Positions 25,351 to 36,588 of a DNA stretch of 64,000 bases are shown here, one piece after another. The stretch is from Saxidomus purpurata (Eukaryota; Mollusca; Bivalvia; Venerida; Veneridae). The stretch spans positions 27,615,003-27,679,002 of the forward strand of contig JAFMSR010000008.1 in NCBI GenBank assembly GCA_022818135.1. The letters run 5' to 3'. A model generated the notes under the pieces. That model saw only the letters and a program-made list of their open reading frames with translations, did not search any database and was not told the DNA's origin. The translations under genes were made by a program, and so were the position numbers. Positions within the stretch are counted from its first letter, which is position 1. Each line of letters begins with the position of its first letter.

Positions 25351-26389
25351 TTACGTCTTTTAGAGCAAACTTCAGCTATCTTCTGTACGATCAGTCAAGA
25401 AACAAATGTGTGCCTAGACTATTCTACATGTAACAGAAATGAAGTTGCAGCTGTATGACCGGGGTGACGACGTAGACGGAAGATATTTTCCTATTCAGGA
25501 AATATCTCAAATTGTATTCTTAAGAGTATTAATTTTATTCTTGATGTGAAAGGTATTATGATGAACAACTGTGTCTCATTTTTATTTAACAATTCGTTAC
25601 AGCTCCTTTTTTTGTTTAAGACAGTAATGCAAATGTATTGAAGAGATTACAGTCCAGCTGTTTATTAAACTGTAGTGTGAAAAGGCCAAATTCAGTGTTA
25701 AACTATGATGCCCGCATCATTTCTGCAAACAAATAACTATCAAGTGTGGCATCTCCCTAGAAATTATCTTGATTTCTTCTGATCAGGTCTGGTATAATGA
25801 ACGTTGACAAAGCAACAAGGTGTCTGGGTGTCACTTACGGAGAAGTAACGATGACAAATTTGAAAAAGATTGACAAATGTTCAATTCTGTTGTCACGAAG
25901 TTCCAGTAAGTCTTTTCTTTTGTGAATGCCCCTATATTTTAGCTTGATTGTAAAAGAAATTTGAAGCCTTCCCAGTAACTATCAAGTTTCTTATGAAGAG
26001 TGTGGGCGTGACTTCCACTGTCCCACTAGTTTCGAACACGCAAACTCCGGGTTGTACGTTTTGCACACATTTGAAAATAAAGAATTTATTTACAACTATC
26101 ATTATAATTATTGTTATTATTATTATCATAATATTTAATGGCCTAATAAATAAAAGCACCAGTTCGTATCAAAACAAATCTGTTGAATGTCACTTTAAAA
26201 CTTGAGTTTTAGTGCTACGTATTTATTTTGACAATTTCAAATCTTACTCAAAGGAGTATCGTTCATATGAGTGCAACTACTCTCAATAAAAAGGTCAATG
26301 ACACAAAACTTAAATATTATAATCTATATATATCCTTGTTTATAGTAAAATCCACATTCGAAAAAGGGGAAGTTTGAAACTAGTTTTCA
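25351..26389. other. Intergenic, ATT-rich microsatellite
   Basis: AT-rich, with a short TTATTATTA-type tract near 26100-26140. No gene recognised. Confidence 0.5.
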
Positions 26390-26640
26390 AAACTTACAAT
26401 GGTAAAAGCTTGAAAAGCAAGGAAGTAGGTCAAACTTCATGAGCATGCGGTTAGCCCATGATAATTTTTATGACTAGATTTGATAGTTTGATAAAGAAAT
26501 CTTAAGAAATGGCAAAGTTATAGCCAACGTTAAGTTTTTGTGACAGACGGACGGGCGGACGGACGGATCTACGGACAAATCGTTCCCTAAGTATTGCCTT
26601 TTCTCCGAAAATGCAACACAAATAAGAGCCCTACTGTGCT
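26390..26640. repeat. Pearl-type repeat fragment (GACGGACGG end)
   Basis: Shares with 50620-50960 the strings AGTTTGATAAAGAAATCTTAA / AAGTTTGATGAAGAAATCTT, TTATAGCCAAC.TTAAGTTT, a GACGGACGG cluster and CGCCTTTTCTCCGAAA-like text (here TTGCCTTTTCTCCGAAAATG). It is a fragment of a common repeat present several times in the window. Confidence 0.6.
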
Positions 26641-27087
26641 AATATAACAGTGTTAAATCATTTATGAAATTGGAGAAAAGATTATGTACAAACTATCGCT
26701 GTACATAGCGACTTTTAATAATTAATTGGTATCCTATAAAAAGGTGTAGTTCATGAACAACATTAAATGAAGGCTAACAGATCAGTATGTCTTGCCAATC
26801 AATTGATTTTGTTCATGTATTTATTATGAGCTGGAGCCTTCAGGTCTAGTGAAGACTCTTTTAGTTATTCTTCCGGAACAGTGGACAATGGTGGAAGTTG
26901 TATACCTCGCTGCCGCTTATATGAATATATTTGAAAGAAAAAGGCGTTAAACACGTTAATACTGACTTATTTGAGAAAGAAATAAGCTGATACATTATGA
27001 CAAAATGCACAGGTATATACATTTTATACGCTTCATTATTGGACGGAAAGTCAACAAAGCCAAATCCAAAGAGGAGACCCCCTCCCC

Positions 27088-27088
27088 A

Positions 27089-27123
<35 letters not shown>

Positions 27124-27175
27124 TCCCCGCACAACACCCTCAATCGCCCTCTACTTCCCCCCCCCCCCCCCGTTC
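27088..27175. repeat. (CA)n microsatellite and C-run
   Basis: About 15 CA dinucleotides at 27090-27120, followed by a C-rich stretch with a 15-C run near 27158-27172. Confidence 0.9.
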
Positions 27176-27309
27176 AACTAGTGCAAAGCCCCTGTTTCAC
27201 GAATGATAATTTAATGAAATGTGGTGGCATCGCCCAGTGGTATCAGCTCAAGCAGTCCATTCTATGGTGTATTCTATAACAAACCTGCTTCATCTAAACA
27301 GGAGTATGT

Positions 27310-27890
27310 TGCTATGTGTATGGAAGACAAATTGAACACTATGTTAGTTATGATGACGGATCTTGGTGTTATTAATAATACCTTTGATGCCATTAACAAG
27401 ACAGCTTATAACCATTTAGCAAGGAGTGATATATTTGAGGCCCGTATAAGGCTACAAAGCTACACCAGAACAGAACAACTTGATACTTAGTGGGCATCAG
27501 GAGATAGTTAATAGTGCTGACTGTCATAAAACCATTACAAACATTACCACATAACATCTGATGATAGACGCATCCAAAATGCACCTTGCAAAAGTATATC
27601 ATATTGGTAAGCGCATAGTTGTCCGCGCGAAAAGCAAAATCCGACATAGATCAATTCCTTCCTCAATGCTGCTGACATTGATACCATTATGGATAATGCT
27701 AAATTACTGAAAAACACTGACTTTGGTATATCTAGAGATTATCCTAGAGACATCATGTGAGATTCACAAGGAACTTTGGTCAGCGTTCAAAGAAGGATGT
27801 GCAAAGTATGGTCAAAAAATCAACATACGTCAAAATAAAGTTTCCGACTGCACTGGAAGTTAATGGCGACATTGTCTAGCATCTATTTCA
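27310..27890 (+). pseudogene. L1/Tx1-like LINE ORF1 remnant
   Basis: The + strand first reads MEDKLNTMLVMMTDLGVINN, then INKTAYNHLARSDIFEARIR, with coiled-coil-like spacing as at the start of LINE ORF1 proteins. After stops it reads KVYHIGKRIVVRAKSKI and then LLKNTDFGISRDYPRDI, SEIHKELWSAFKEG and KYGQKINIRQNK. The block L-K-x-T-x-F-G-I-S-x-D-Y-P-x-E/D-I is characteristic of the RRM/C-terminal part of L1/Tx1 ORF1 proteins. Frame is broken at least three times. The source strand is +. The assignment is by motif recall. Confidence 0.6.
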
Positions 27891-27896
27891 AAGTGA

Positions 27897-28802
27897 CACG
27901 AAATTTTACATGGTTCCTGCAACTCAAATGTACAAGCGCGCATCCAGGAAAGATACAACCACACTGTTGAAACTACAATCAAACAGTTCTTACAAAATCT
28001 GCATGAACAAAGGGATATTACTGAAACTCATGATGAGGAAGAATCTGGAGATGTCGAGTGTATTCCTGATCCTTCAACTAATACTGCTGATCCCAGTAGT
28101 CAGAAGGGTATTTCCTATCCAACAACAAATACTGCTGATCCCAGTAGTCAGAAGGGTATTTCCTATCCAACAACAAATACTGCTGATCCCAGTAGTCAGA
28201 AGGGTATTTCCTGTCCAACAACAAATACTGCTGGTCCCAGTAGTCAGAAGGGTATTTCCTGTCCAACAACAAATACTGCTGATCCCAGTAGTCAGAAGGG
28301 TATTTCCTGTCCAACAACAAATACTGCTGATCCCAGTAGTCAGAAGGGTATTTCCTGTCCAACAACAAATACTGCTGATCCCAGTAGTCAGAAGAGTATT
28401 TCCTGTCCAACAACAAATACTGCTGATCCCAGTAGTCAGAAGGGTATTTCCTATCCAACAACAAATACTGCTGATCCCAGTAGTCAGAAGGGTATTTCCT
28501 ATCCAAAAACAAATACTGCTGATCCCAGTAGTCAGACGGGTATTTCCTATCCAACAACAAATACTGCTGATTCCAATAGTCATAAATCTGACAGTAGTAG
28601 TGGAGCGGTTGTGAACATTGACCTGCCAAAACCTACTCCATGGTACCTCTTTGGGGTGGAGCTCGCTCCTTCCTTCAACACCTGCTCAATCACCTTTGAC
28701 ATCTCATCCAGAGAAAGTTGCTATTCCAGGAGACCCATGTTAGGGACGGCCGGAGATCGTGTTATTTTGCGAAAATTATTTGTTTCAAAACATATTTCGT
28801 AA
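27897..28802 (+). CDS. Open frame with ten 16-residue repeats, origin uncertain
   Basis: The frame is open from just after a TGA (27894-27896) to TAA at 28800-28802, 301 codons, but has no good ATG start. The N-terminal part is helical and charged (NVQARIQERYNHTVETTIKQ, then HEQRDITETHDEEESGD). Ten units of NTADPSSQKGISYPTT follow (48 bp each, 28080-28559), then a C-terminal IDLPKPTPWYLFGVEL segment. Every base difference between units changes an amino acid in this frame (Y/C, D/G, G/S, T/K, K/T), arguing against purifying selection. It follows the LINE ORF1 remnant and may be its tail, or an exon of an unseen gene. The unit has no stop in several other frames, giving shadow ORFs on both strands. 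Confidence 0.4.
   Translation, partial: HEILHGSCNSNVQARIQERYNHTVETTIKQFLQNLHEQRDITETHDEEESGDVECIPDPSTNTADPSSQKGISYPTTNTADPSSQKGISYPTTNTADPSSQKGISCPTTNTAGPSSQKGISCPTTNTADPSSQKGISCPTTNTADPSSQKGISCPTTNTADPSSQKSISCPTTNTADPSSQKGISYPTTNTADPSSQKGISYPKTNTADPSSQTGISYPTTNTADSNSHKSDSSSGAVVNIDLPKPTPWYLFGVELAPSFNTCSITFDISSRESCYSRRPMLGTAGDRVILRKLFVSKHIS
28080..28559. repeat. 48-bp minisatellite, ten units
   Basis: Exactly ten 48-bp units beginning AATACTGCTGATCCCAGTAG. They differ by single substitutions only, with no indels. That keeps all frames open whether or not the array is translated, since 48 is a multiple of three. Confidence 0.95.
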
Positions 28803-29433
28803 GATTCAATGTGTACTGTACGCATCTCCCTGCAAATAAAGAAAACTAATGTTAGTGCCAATAAATAAAAGTGTTCATTATATAAGTATAGAAAGCTCAG
28901 GTGATCAAAATATACATCAAATGATTATTGCAAATAATGATATTCAAGGGACGTATATGAAGACTGATAGTGCTGCCTATAAGACGCATACAGATCTAAT
29001 TGATGATGTTAATTTCAACACTTCTATTGAAAAGGTGACAGCTACAGTCGTAATAATGTCATCAAAGAGGTCTCAGTAGGGTGTCTTCATGTTTGTGGTC
29101 TAAAGTCTAGACTAACTGTACAAAAGTTCTTAATCTTGTTCGGAATTACACAATAGTTTTTGTTCTTGAAACCGAAGTTGACATTTCAAAGCTTAATTCA
29201 ATCAAGGTCTATGTTATGACGTACATTTGAAGTTGCCCGTGTACGTTTTGAAAAACGGGAACTTTTCTGATAAAACAGATGTATGACTATCAAATAAGTA
29301 CTTTAAAGACAAACATCAAAATTAAAAAGTATTAATTAAAAAAATACCCGTACGTAAGTTGTAACCTTTGTTTATTGAAGTCCATTTTTGTGGCTCAGTG
29401 CTCTACAAACTACATCGCCTGAACAAATAGAAA
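28803..29433. other. Intergenic, nothing recognised
   Basis: AT-rich. A 76-codon ORF at 28849-29079 lacks any motif. Confidence 0.5.
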
Positions 29434-30225
29434 TCACCATCACTATATAGTGTAAACATACGTGTAGATGCAACGAGCCTTAATTAAATATAGAAAACAC
29501 AAAAAGTTGCAAAAATTCCTTGTAAAACAGGTACCCATCGTCAAAATATATGAAATTCAAGGTTTAATCAAAACACAAAATACGAAAGTATAGTGTAAAA
29601 AAACGGATCAACAATGTCGCTCGTGAAAAATAAACAAAACATATTTAAATGATGTGTCGCAGAAGGTTTTAACTATCTATATAAGTCATTTATTGTATCT
29701 TTTTAAAATAAGAATACTTCTATCTAAATTTGCCAAAATTTTGTTACCATATGGACACCATATATCAGTAGTAAGTTGTGTGTTTAAGGCACGAGGTGCA
29801 CGGGACATTTGCGGCTGCAAAATGCTAACAAAAGTATCTTGACATTATGGAAACATTAACTTGACACCCAATTCATTTATTTATTTGATTATGTATTTGA
29901 CGGCCGATTTAATTATAATAAATATATACCTCTATATACTCTTTTATTTTTTTAATTCAACATAATGTAAGAAACAATTGTTCAATGAGAAATTTGGCAA
30001 ATGAGAACATTCATCAATAGGCATGAATCAGTAGCGTGTCGGTACGTATGGCGCAGATGTTACACCATACTTCCGAATTTTGTGTTATGTTATAACCTTG
30101 AATTTCGTATATTTTAATGATGGGTACCTCTTTTACAGGGGCTTTTTGTGACTGTTTATGCATTATTAAAAAAATTTAAGGCTCGTTGCATCTACACGGA
30201 TAATTACATTACATAGTGATGGTGA
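29434..30225. mobile_element. Fold-back / long-TIR element A (792 bp)
   Basis: Arms of about 165 bp (29434-29600 and 30058-30225) are inverted copies at roughly 80% identity. They begin TCACCATCACTAT and contain GTGTAGATGCAACGAGCCTT, GGTACCCATC and GAAATTCAAGGTT. The central ~450 bp is AT-rich without an ORF of note. No clear target duplication. Confidence 0.8.
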
Positions 30226-30429
30226 GTTGTTTTAGTTTAGGCAATGTTGATCTGTAGAAACCTGAGACTAATGTACTTCAAAAAACAAAGGTATTTCTTT
30301 AATGAATGCTTTTTTATTTTGATTTTTGACGTCGATGTACTTTGTTCATAGTTGGACATGTATTTTATCAATTTTGGCAAAAATGGGCAGATATGTTCCT
30401 GTTCTTCAAACTTCACATTGGCCCTATGT

Positions 30430-31053
30430 ATAGGATATAGATCTATATTACAGGAATAAGCAAATTTATTGCAAGGGAGCGTTAACGAACCGGAGCAATA
30501 AATTTGTTTATTGCTGTAATATGGACCTATAACCGGCTTACAGTTTGTCCCATTCACAGACAATATCTATATGAAATATATAGAGATTTGGTACGGAGCT
30601 TAGCTCTGGAATGTCACAGTCTCACTTATTTGAAATATAAGTGAAATAATTATTATTCATATTGGAGATACTGAGTCAATATGGAAACTACAACTAGCTA
30701 ACTAGCATTTAATTGTATCAGAGAGTAGGGCAAAATGTAAGTTTTTGCAAACTGTAAGCCGGTTATAGGTCCTTACAGTTTGCCTTACTTTCCGATCCAA
30801 TCAAATGCCCCTTTTTCATTCTAAGAATCAACTTGTATTCTCTATATTGACTCAATATCTCCAATATGAAAATAATTATTTCACTTATTTTTCACATGTC
30901 CTCCCTAAATCTCTATATATTTCAATACAATTATTGTCTGTAGATGGGACAAACTGTAAGCCAGTTGCAGGTCCATATTACAGCAATAAACAAATTTATT
31001 GCTCTCCCTCGCAATAAATGTGATTATTCCTGTAAAATAGATCTATAACCTAT
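30430..31053. mobile_element. Fold-back element B (~624 bp)
   Basis: Two arms of nearly 300 bp are inverted copies. Ends are ATAGG.TATAGATCTAT. Shared inner blocks include GCAATAAATTTGTTTATTGC, GTAATATGGACCT, GGCTTACAGTTTGTCCCAT and TTTCATATTGGAGATA. Extra short hairpins lie at the centre (GCAAACTGTAAG...CTTACAGTTTGC near 30750-30785). Predicted peptides on the two strands look alike only because the arms mirror each other. Confidence 0.85.
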
Positions 31054-31597
31054 CTCAAATTTACGTCATAACAAAGTCGTTAAGGTCAGTGTTCAAAACA
31101 AACATTGTTATCTTTAGCAGATAGTGATAGGCTTAATCCACCCGCCCTAGTGTGTTACACTCCGTACAGTACGGTATATTTTAACGCACGGTTTGATCTG
31201 TGGTATTTTTGTTATGCGTCTTTACCTATATACAATTGTAACCATATCCTTTGAAATAAAATTTAAGGAACATAAACAGGATAAATATCGTGCAAAGTTC
31301 AATTCTGAAATAGTGAGAAAATCAGCGCCGTGCGTTTTTAAATGTATTAAGTAGAATCTACACGTATCTAGGCCTATACATGTATTGAATCGTTTATATC
31401 AATAAAGTACGATAAGCCGATCAATGACATATTTAGCGTGTACACACAGACTTTATATTGCCATTCAGTGATTTTCGTGTTCAGCTTAAACAACTGCATA
31501 TAGCATTGGAAAAATAAATCGTTAATTGGATTTTATTGCAATTGCAATTGTTTATATAATACTGAAACGAGTTATAATTACAGTCATTGCAATGTAG

Positions 31598-31813
31598 ATC
31601 ACGCCGACGAAGAAGTCCAGACTGATTCAGCGGCGTGGGAAAATAACAGGTGTGAATGAACCCAAAATAAGTGGATTAACAATAATAAGGAATCCTTCTG
31701 CAGCTCACGAAATGTCTACACCAAATAATGAGGAACAAATTGTGTCGTCTGAAACTTTGGAAGCAGACGACAGTTGGAGTTTCTTTAAATACGTCAGGAT
31801 GAAGTGGAATCAG
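31598..31813 (+). CDS. ASB-like gene, exon 1 (coding from ATG 31712)
   Basis: First visible exon of the ankyrin/SOCS-box gene. From ATG 31712 it encodes 34 residues (MSTPNNEEQIVSSETLEADD, then SWSFFKYVRMKWNQ), ending exactly at CAG before GTATTATAG, phase 0. The frame stays open upstream to 31598, directly after an AG (a possible acceptor). The exon may therefore be longer and preceded by another exon, or 31598-31711 may be 5' UTR. ATG 31712 is the only in-frame Met. The acidic, Ser-rich N-terminus has no domain I recognise. Confidence 0.6.
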
Positions 31814-31974
31814 GTATTATAGTCTATAAATAAAAATGATAAAAAAATCACCTTTTCTTATAGTTGACGTTCTAGATTTTACACTCAATCTATAGATCTA
31901 TATCAAGAACACAGTCAACCACAGATTGTTGCAAAACATATTTGAAATAAAACTTTATCTTTCATACTATCTAA

Positions 31975-32293
31975 TGTCAAAATATCTTTACTAACTGGCG
32001 TGTACCTCTTTTCAACCGTTGAATGGCGCGTTATCATTTTGATGGTCAGTAAATGCAAGCATTAGAACATACATGTTTGGTTTTATAAAATTTTATTCTA
32101 TGCATGTTTGATTCTATATTTTCTATGCATGTTTGATTTTATATATTCTATGCATGTTTGAATTTATATATTCTATACATGTTTGATTTTATTTTAAAAG
32201 TATCCAATTCTTGTATTTACTGACCATCAAATGAAAACGCGCCATTCAACGGTTGAAAAGAAGACATGGCCAGTTAGTAATGATATTTTGACA
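31975..32293. mobile_element. Hairpin MITE in intron 1 (319 bp)
   Basis: 80-bp arms 31975-32054 and 32215-32293 are inverted copies, beginning TGTCAAAATATC and containing TTTTCAACCGTTGAATGGCG and GATGGTCAGTAAAT. The loop holds four or five tandem copies of a ~25-bp unit, CATGTTTGATTTTATATATT. It has no coding capacity. Confidence 0.8.
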
Positions 32294-33288
32294 TCTTTTT
32301 ATTTTAGTTTTCAAGATTTTTTTCAATTTACGATACTTAGTGTTGTATGTATTGGTCACCAGCTGTATGAGCATGGGAATTAAAAGTAATACCGCGTTCA
32401 TTTCACTTATGTCATATTTATATGACTAATTTACTAAATGTACTTTTATATTCTAAATACTGTTGCATTGACTTGAATCATGATGGCACCTTTTAGTACT
32501 GCATGTATTTATAATGTAATAGTACCATGTGAGTTTCCGACATTGTTTAATTCATAGTCTGCTCGTTTTCAAAAAAAAATAGACCAGACTCAACAGTATA
32601 TTTAGGATAATATGTGACAGTGATGTCATAGACGTGGTGCATACATGTGTAAACAAGGATTCAGAAGCATTGCATGAAAATGTAGAACATGCATGCAGAA
32701 AGGTTATAATCATTAAAATATTCAAAGTAACTGCTGCGCCACTGTCACGTGATCTTAATAAATTCTACTAAATTTTGAACCTATCCAGTAGAAAAATCGA
32801 AAGATTATTTTATCTGCCCAGGCACGTTTTAAATAGGTCTTGCTAACAATAGATCTTGCTAACAATGTTTAAATCTCAAAGGTTTATTAAATATTTACAC
32901 TGATCAATAGTACTGTCAATGCCTCTTTGAAAAAAATGAAACCGTAGAAATATGTTAAATGCCGCAGGCATTGATTCGTACATACATCAATAATCTTTGC
33001 ACATGTTGCTCTACATGGGCTGTTTGACAGATAAAATCCATTTTTGCGCAATACGAAAACCATGCTTAATTGGCAAAATAGAAATATATCTGGGTCAAAA
33101 GAACTTCAGGACATGGATTTACATCAATAGCTCTCAATAATAATAATATGCATAGCTAATGTTATTTTGTTTCTATGCAACCGACTGTAAATATATTCAC
33201 ACTTTTAAAACCTGGTTAAAATGTAGAATTACGTGCACATTAATTTTACTGTAACTTTCTAGTCAGTAAGTATCGGTGCGCCATGTTA

Positions 33289-33435
33289 GTGCACAGATGC
33301 ATGGGGTATGGACTCGCCAACAAATCAAATACTGCTCCCATGTTGTACGGAACACATATTCATATATGTTACGTACAACATGGGACTAGTACCAGATTAG
33401 GTGGCGAGTCCGTACTCCATACATCTATGTGTTAG
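33289..33435. mobile_element. Hairpin MITE in intron 1 (~147 bp)
   Basis: Inverted arms share GGACTCGCC, CCCATGTTGTACG and their complements around a loop near 33350-33371 (CACATATTCATATATGTTAC). About 60 bp per arm. Confidence 0.7.
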
Positions 33436-33653
33436 TGAACTCAAAGTGAAATAAATTAGTTAGAAAAGTGATGTCCTTAAAAAAGTTATGAATCCCGCGT
33501 AATTCAACGCCAGAAGGATTTTCCTGTTTGCAAGACGAAGAGTCACAGTGGTTTATTTATTTAATTATTTTTTTATCAATTTATTTATTTATTTATTTAT
33601 TTATTTGGAACGCTAATATAACGTGAGGCTCATGGTTAATGTTATATTTGCAG

Positions 33654-33726
33654 ATGGGAGGTTGGCGGACCCCGGGCCTGTATGATGACCTCAAAGCTGA
33701 AACGGGGAGAAACTTCAATAACAATG
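33654..33726 (+). CDS. ASB-like gene, exon 2
   Basis: Acceptor ATATTTGCAG and donor GTAAGG. The 73-bp exon encodes MGGWRTPGLYDDLKAETGRN and FNNN, ending in phase 1. It continues exon 1 in frame (N-Q then M-G-G-W). This short linker precedes the ankyrin repeats. Confidence 0.75.
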
Positions 33727-34093
33727 GTAAGGTAGAGTGGTCGTTTTTGTTCAGAAGTTTTTTGCGAGGTACACGTAGTCGCAGTCCAACTCGTGAACGG
33801 CATATTTAATACAGGACAACATGACGTTAGCACGTGGATAGAAATATGAGTTACTTTAATACGAATGAAAGTCCGGCGTGTATCCGTGTTATGATTCATT
33901 GATCCTGATTAGATGATCTATGTCTATTTTTCACTAAACTTTCATTCGCAGCATACGTCTTAAACATTTTATAAAACTTTGATTCACAACAAATAGTCCG
34001 CTTATTTTGTAAATTCATTTTAGCGTTGGTTGGGCAGCGTATATAATTATTTTAAACTGCACTGATATATTTTGCTTTACATGTACTTTAAAG

Positions 34094-34265
34094 ACCCACC
34101 AGATGTTTCAAATAACGTTAACTTCCGGTTCAGCGACGGTTCGACGCCACTCACACGAGCCCTGAAGTCACATGACCTAACAGCTGTAGAAGAGTTGCTG
34201 CAGACACCAAACATCGACTTTGAGTATCCTGAAAAACCCGTGCATGGTTTAGGCTGTGTATATAA
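34094..34265 (+). CDS. ASB-like gene, exon 3 (ankyrin repeat)
   Basis: Acceptor ACTTTAAAG, donor GTAAGTGCC (strong), phases 1 and 2. It encodes residues 59-115, including DGSTPLTRALKSHDLTAVEE and LLQTPNIDFE. That is an ankyrin repeat with the G-x-T-P-L turn and the helix-2 L-L. Confidence 0.85.
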
Positions 34266-35194
34266 GTAAGTGCCACATATGTGGATAAAACTCAGTCACT
34301 GAAATTGTCAACTATACATTTTGAAATAAATGAAGGCATAACGGGTACTATTTCCAAATTTTGCATGCATATTTGGAAGTAAAGTTTTTTGTTAAACATT
34401 ATACCTTACTGTTCGATGTAATGTCCGTAAAAACTTGTTACCTGCGATTTTTTAAAAGCTCTTTCCTGCTGGTTTGTTAGGTTTAGCAACCGGCACGACC
34501 AGCAATGACCATACACTGGCTTACTACAAGCAAAGACCATGCGCTGGTCGCTATTTTTCAGTAAATGTCCACCAAGCTCATTTTGAACAATTAATGGAAT
34601 GGTCGAACTTGGAGCAGGCTGATAATGATGTGAACATAACGTGCAACGCACGCAACGACACGAAAACTTGTCGCCAAAGGGGTGAAGGTGCTACGTGACA
34701 ACGGCAGGGTTTAATCACTTATCATATGCAAACATTCTGAGTGTCGTAACACTTTAACCCTTTTACCGATCCCTTATGAGATTGTCAGCTGAAGCGGTCA
34801 GATTACACATAAGGAAGCAGGAAACCATCGTAAAAATCATGTGTAAATGATAAAATTTACTGTAACAATGCATTCTATATAAAACAGTTAATCAGGGTGT
34901 ATTGGTTTCCTGTTATGTTAAATATTTGAAGTTTATACTGAAAACTCTGAGAAGAGTTATTTTGGTCCAGATTTCTTTTAATTAAAGACAGCATAGTAAA
35001 AATAAAGAAATATATTTATAGTTGTATACTAGAGCTGCATATCAATGTAAACGATATAGACGTGTAAATTAATAAAACTGTACGACTTCTCAAAATGAAT
35101 GTTTTCATAGTTATGAAATTCAAAAACGTTCGAATATAAAATACGTTATATATGCAAATATAATTATGTAATAACAGGACATTCTCTTTTTCAG

Positions 35195-35302
35195 TGCACC
35201 AAGCAGCCCGCCTCTGATAGTTGCAGTAAAATGCGGCAGCATCCCCCTGGTGAAGAGTCTACTGGATGCTGGAGCTAATGTGAATTGCGTAGATGGAGAA
35301 AA
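35195..35302 (+). CDS. ASB-like gene, exon 4 (ankyrin repeat)
   Basis: Acceptor TTCTCTTTTTCAG, donor GTACAG, phase 2 on both sides. It encodes PPLIVAVKCGSIPLVKSLLD and AGANVNCVDGE, a canonical ankyrin repeat (A-x-x-x-G...V-x-x-L-L-x-x-G-A-x-V-N). Confidence 0.85.
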
Positions 35303-35703
35303 GTACAGTAGCTTTTATTGAGATGCAGGAAAATGTCAATTAACGTTTTCTTTTCCCAAAGGGGAATATAGAATTAGCTCGTAACGAAATTTATTAAGCT
35401 GGAAATGTATCGACAGACTATCTTTATTTACGAAGTTGAAAGTTGCCTTAACACTTCTCAGACAGTGATACAATATCTGCCAACATTTGTTATGAGCACG
35501 TGACATACCTTCCACGAAATTTTCGAACTATAAAAAGACCAGCAGCTTTAACATAAAAGATGTTTATGTATTCCAAGAAGTTGTTAAGTGTTTTTGAATT
35601 TTTATTACTTATTTTGGAAAGTCATATTTTCAGATCACGGCAGGTGCATATAGTTTGGATTAGTGAAAATCGTGTTACAAAGTCATATTACTGATTATTT
35701 CAG

Positions 35704-35867
35704 TTACACGCCTTTGTACCACAGTGTTGACAACGGAAACACAGAAATGACACGGCTACTGCTACAGTATAAACCTATCCTTGAATGTCCTCATACCTGT
35801 TACGACCCCATTCACATAGCATGCAAGCACGGCAACTTTGATATCGTTAAACAGCTGATTGGAGAAG
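35704..35867 (+). CDS. ASB-like gene, exon 5 (two ankyrin repeats)
   Basis: Acceptor TTATTTCAG, donor GTATGT, phases 2 and 1. It encodes YTPLYHSVDNGNTEMTRLLL and YDPIHIACKHGNFDIVKQLI, two consecutive ankyrin repeats. An unspliced ORF reading into the intron is not the real end. Confidence 0.85.
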
Positions 35868-35942
35868 GTATGTTCATGTACTTGATTGTCTGCGTTACAC
35901 TTTGGAAATGTTATGCACTGTTTGAAGTCTTAGTTAGTGGTA

Positions 35943-36160
35943 CAGTAAACTGTATATAAACCCCGGGTATAGCGAACAATTTTTGCAAGTCTTTAGGTTA
36001 AAGAAACTGTCATATGGATATAACAAACTCCAGATATAAGGAACAATTTGCTCTGTCAGAAAAATTTTTTTTTTCCCTCTTTATTTTAAAGAAACATGTC
36101 ATATGGATATACAAACTCCAGATATAAGGAACAAATTTGCTCTGTCAGAGAATTTTTCTT

Positions 36161-36196
<36 letters not shown>

Positions 36197-36268
36197 TTTA
36201 TTTTAGAAACATGTCATATGGATAAACAACTCCAGATAAAGGAACATTTGCTCTGTCAGAAAAAAAAG

Positions 36269-36310
<42 letters not shown>

Positions 36311-36588
36311 ATTTTTTCTTTCTTTTTTTTAAGAACATGTCATATGGATATAGCAAACTCCAGATATAGGAACAAATTTGCTCTGTCAGAGAATTTTTTC
36401 TTTCTTTATTTTAAAGAAACATGTCATATGGATATAACAAACTCCAGATATAAGGAACAAATTTGCTCTGTCAGAGAATTTTTTCTTTCTTTATTTTAAA
36501 GAAACATGTCATATGGATATAACAAACTCCAGATATAAGGAACAAATTATAATGGTCCCAGTGAGTTCGTTATAATCGGAGTTTATTG
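35943..36588. mobile_element. pogo/Tigger-like MITE copy 2, internally expanded, in intron 5
   Basis: Ends CAGTAAACTG...CGGAGTTTATTG with perfect TA on both sides (35941-35942 and 36589-36590). It is 646 bp instead of 178 because an 85-bp internal unit (GAAACATGTCATATGGATAT onward) is repeated about six times. Two of the units contain C-runs of 34-40 bases inside their T/C-rich tract. Confidence 0.85.

Larger units (their letters stand above)
31814..33653 (+). other. ASB-like gene, intron 1
   Basis: A GT...AG intron of 1840 bp. It holds two hairpin elements (31975-32293 and about 33289-33435) and an (ATTT)n tract at 33545-33605; otherwise AT-rich without ORFs. Confidence 0.65.

Noticed and set aside
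28074..28629. Long - strand ORFs over the 48-bp array
   Set aside because: Shadow frames of a stop-free repeat whose length is a multiple of three. Their translations are runs of Trp/Tyr or Cys/Thr units with no flanking coding signal.
34406..34698. Overlapping ORFs in intron 3 of the ASB-like gene
   Set aside because: Open on both strands for ~75-80 codons but without motif. The flanking exons splice in frame without them.
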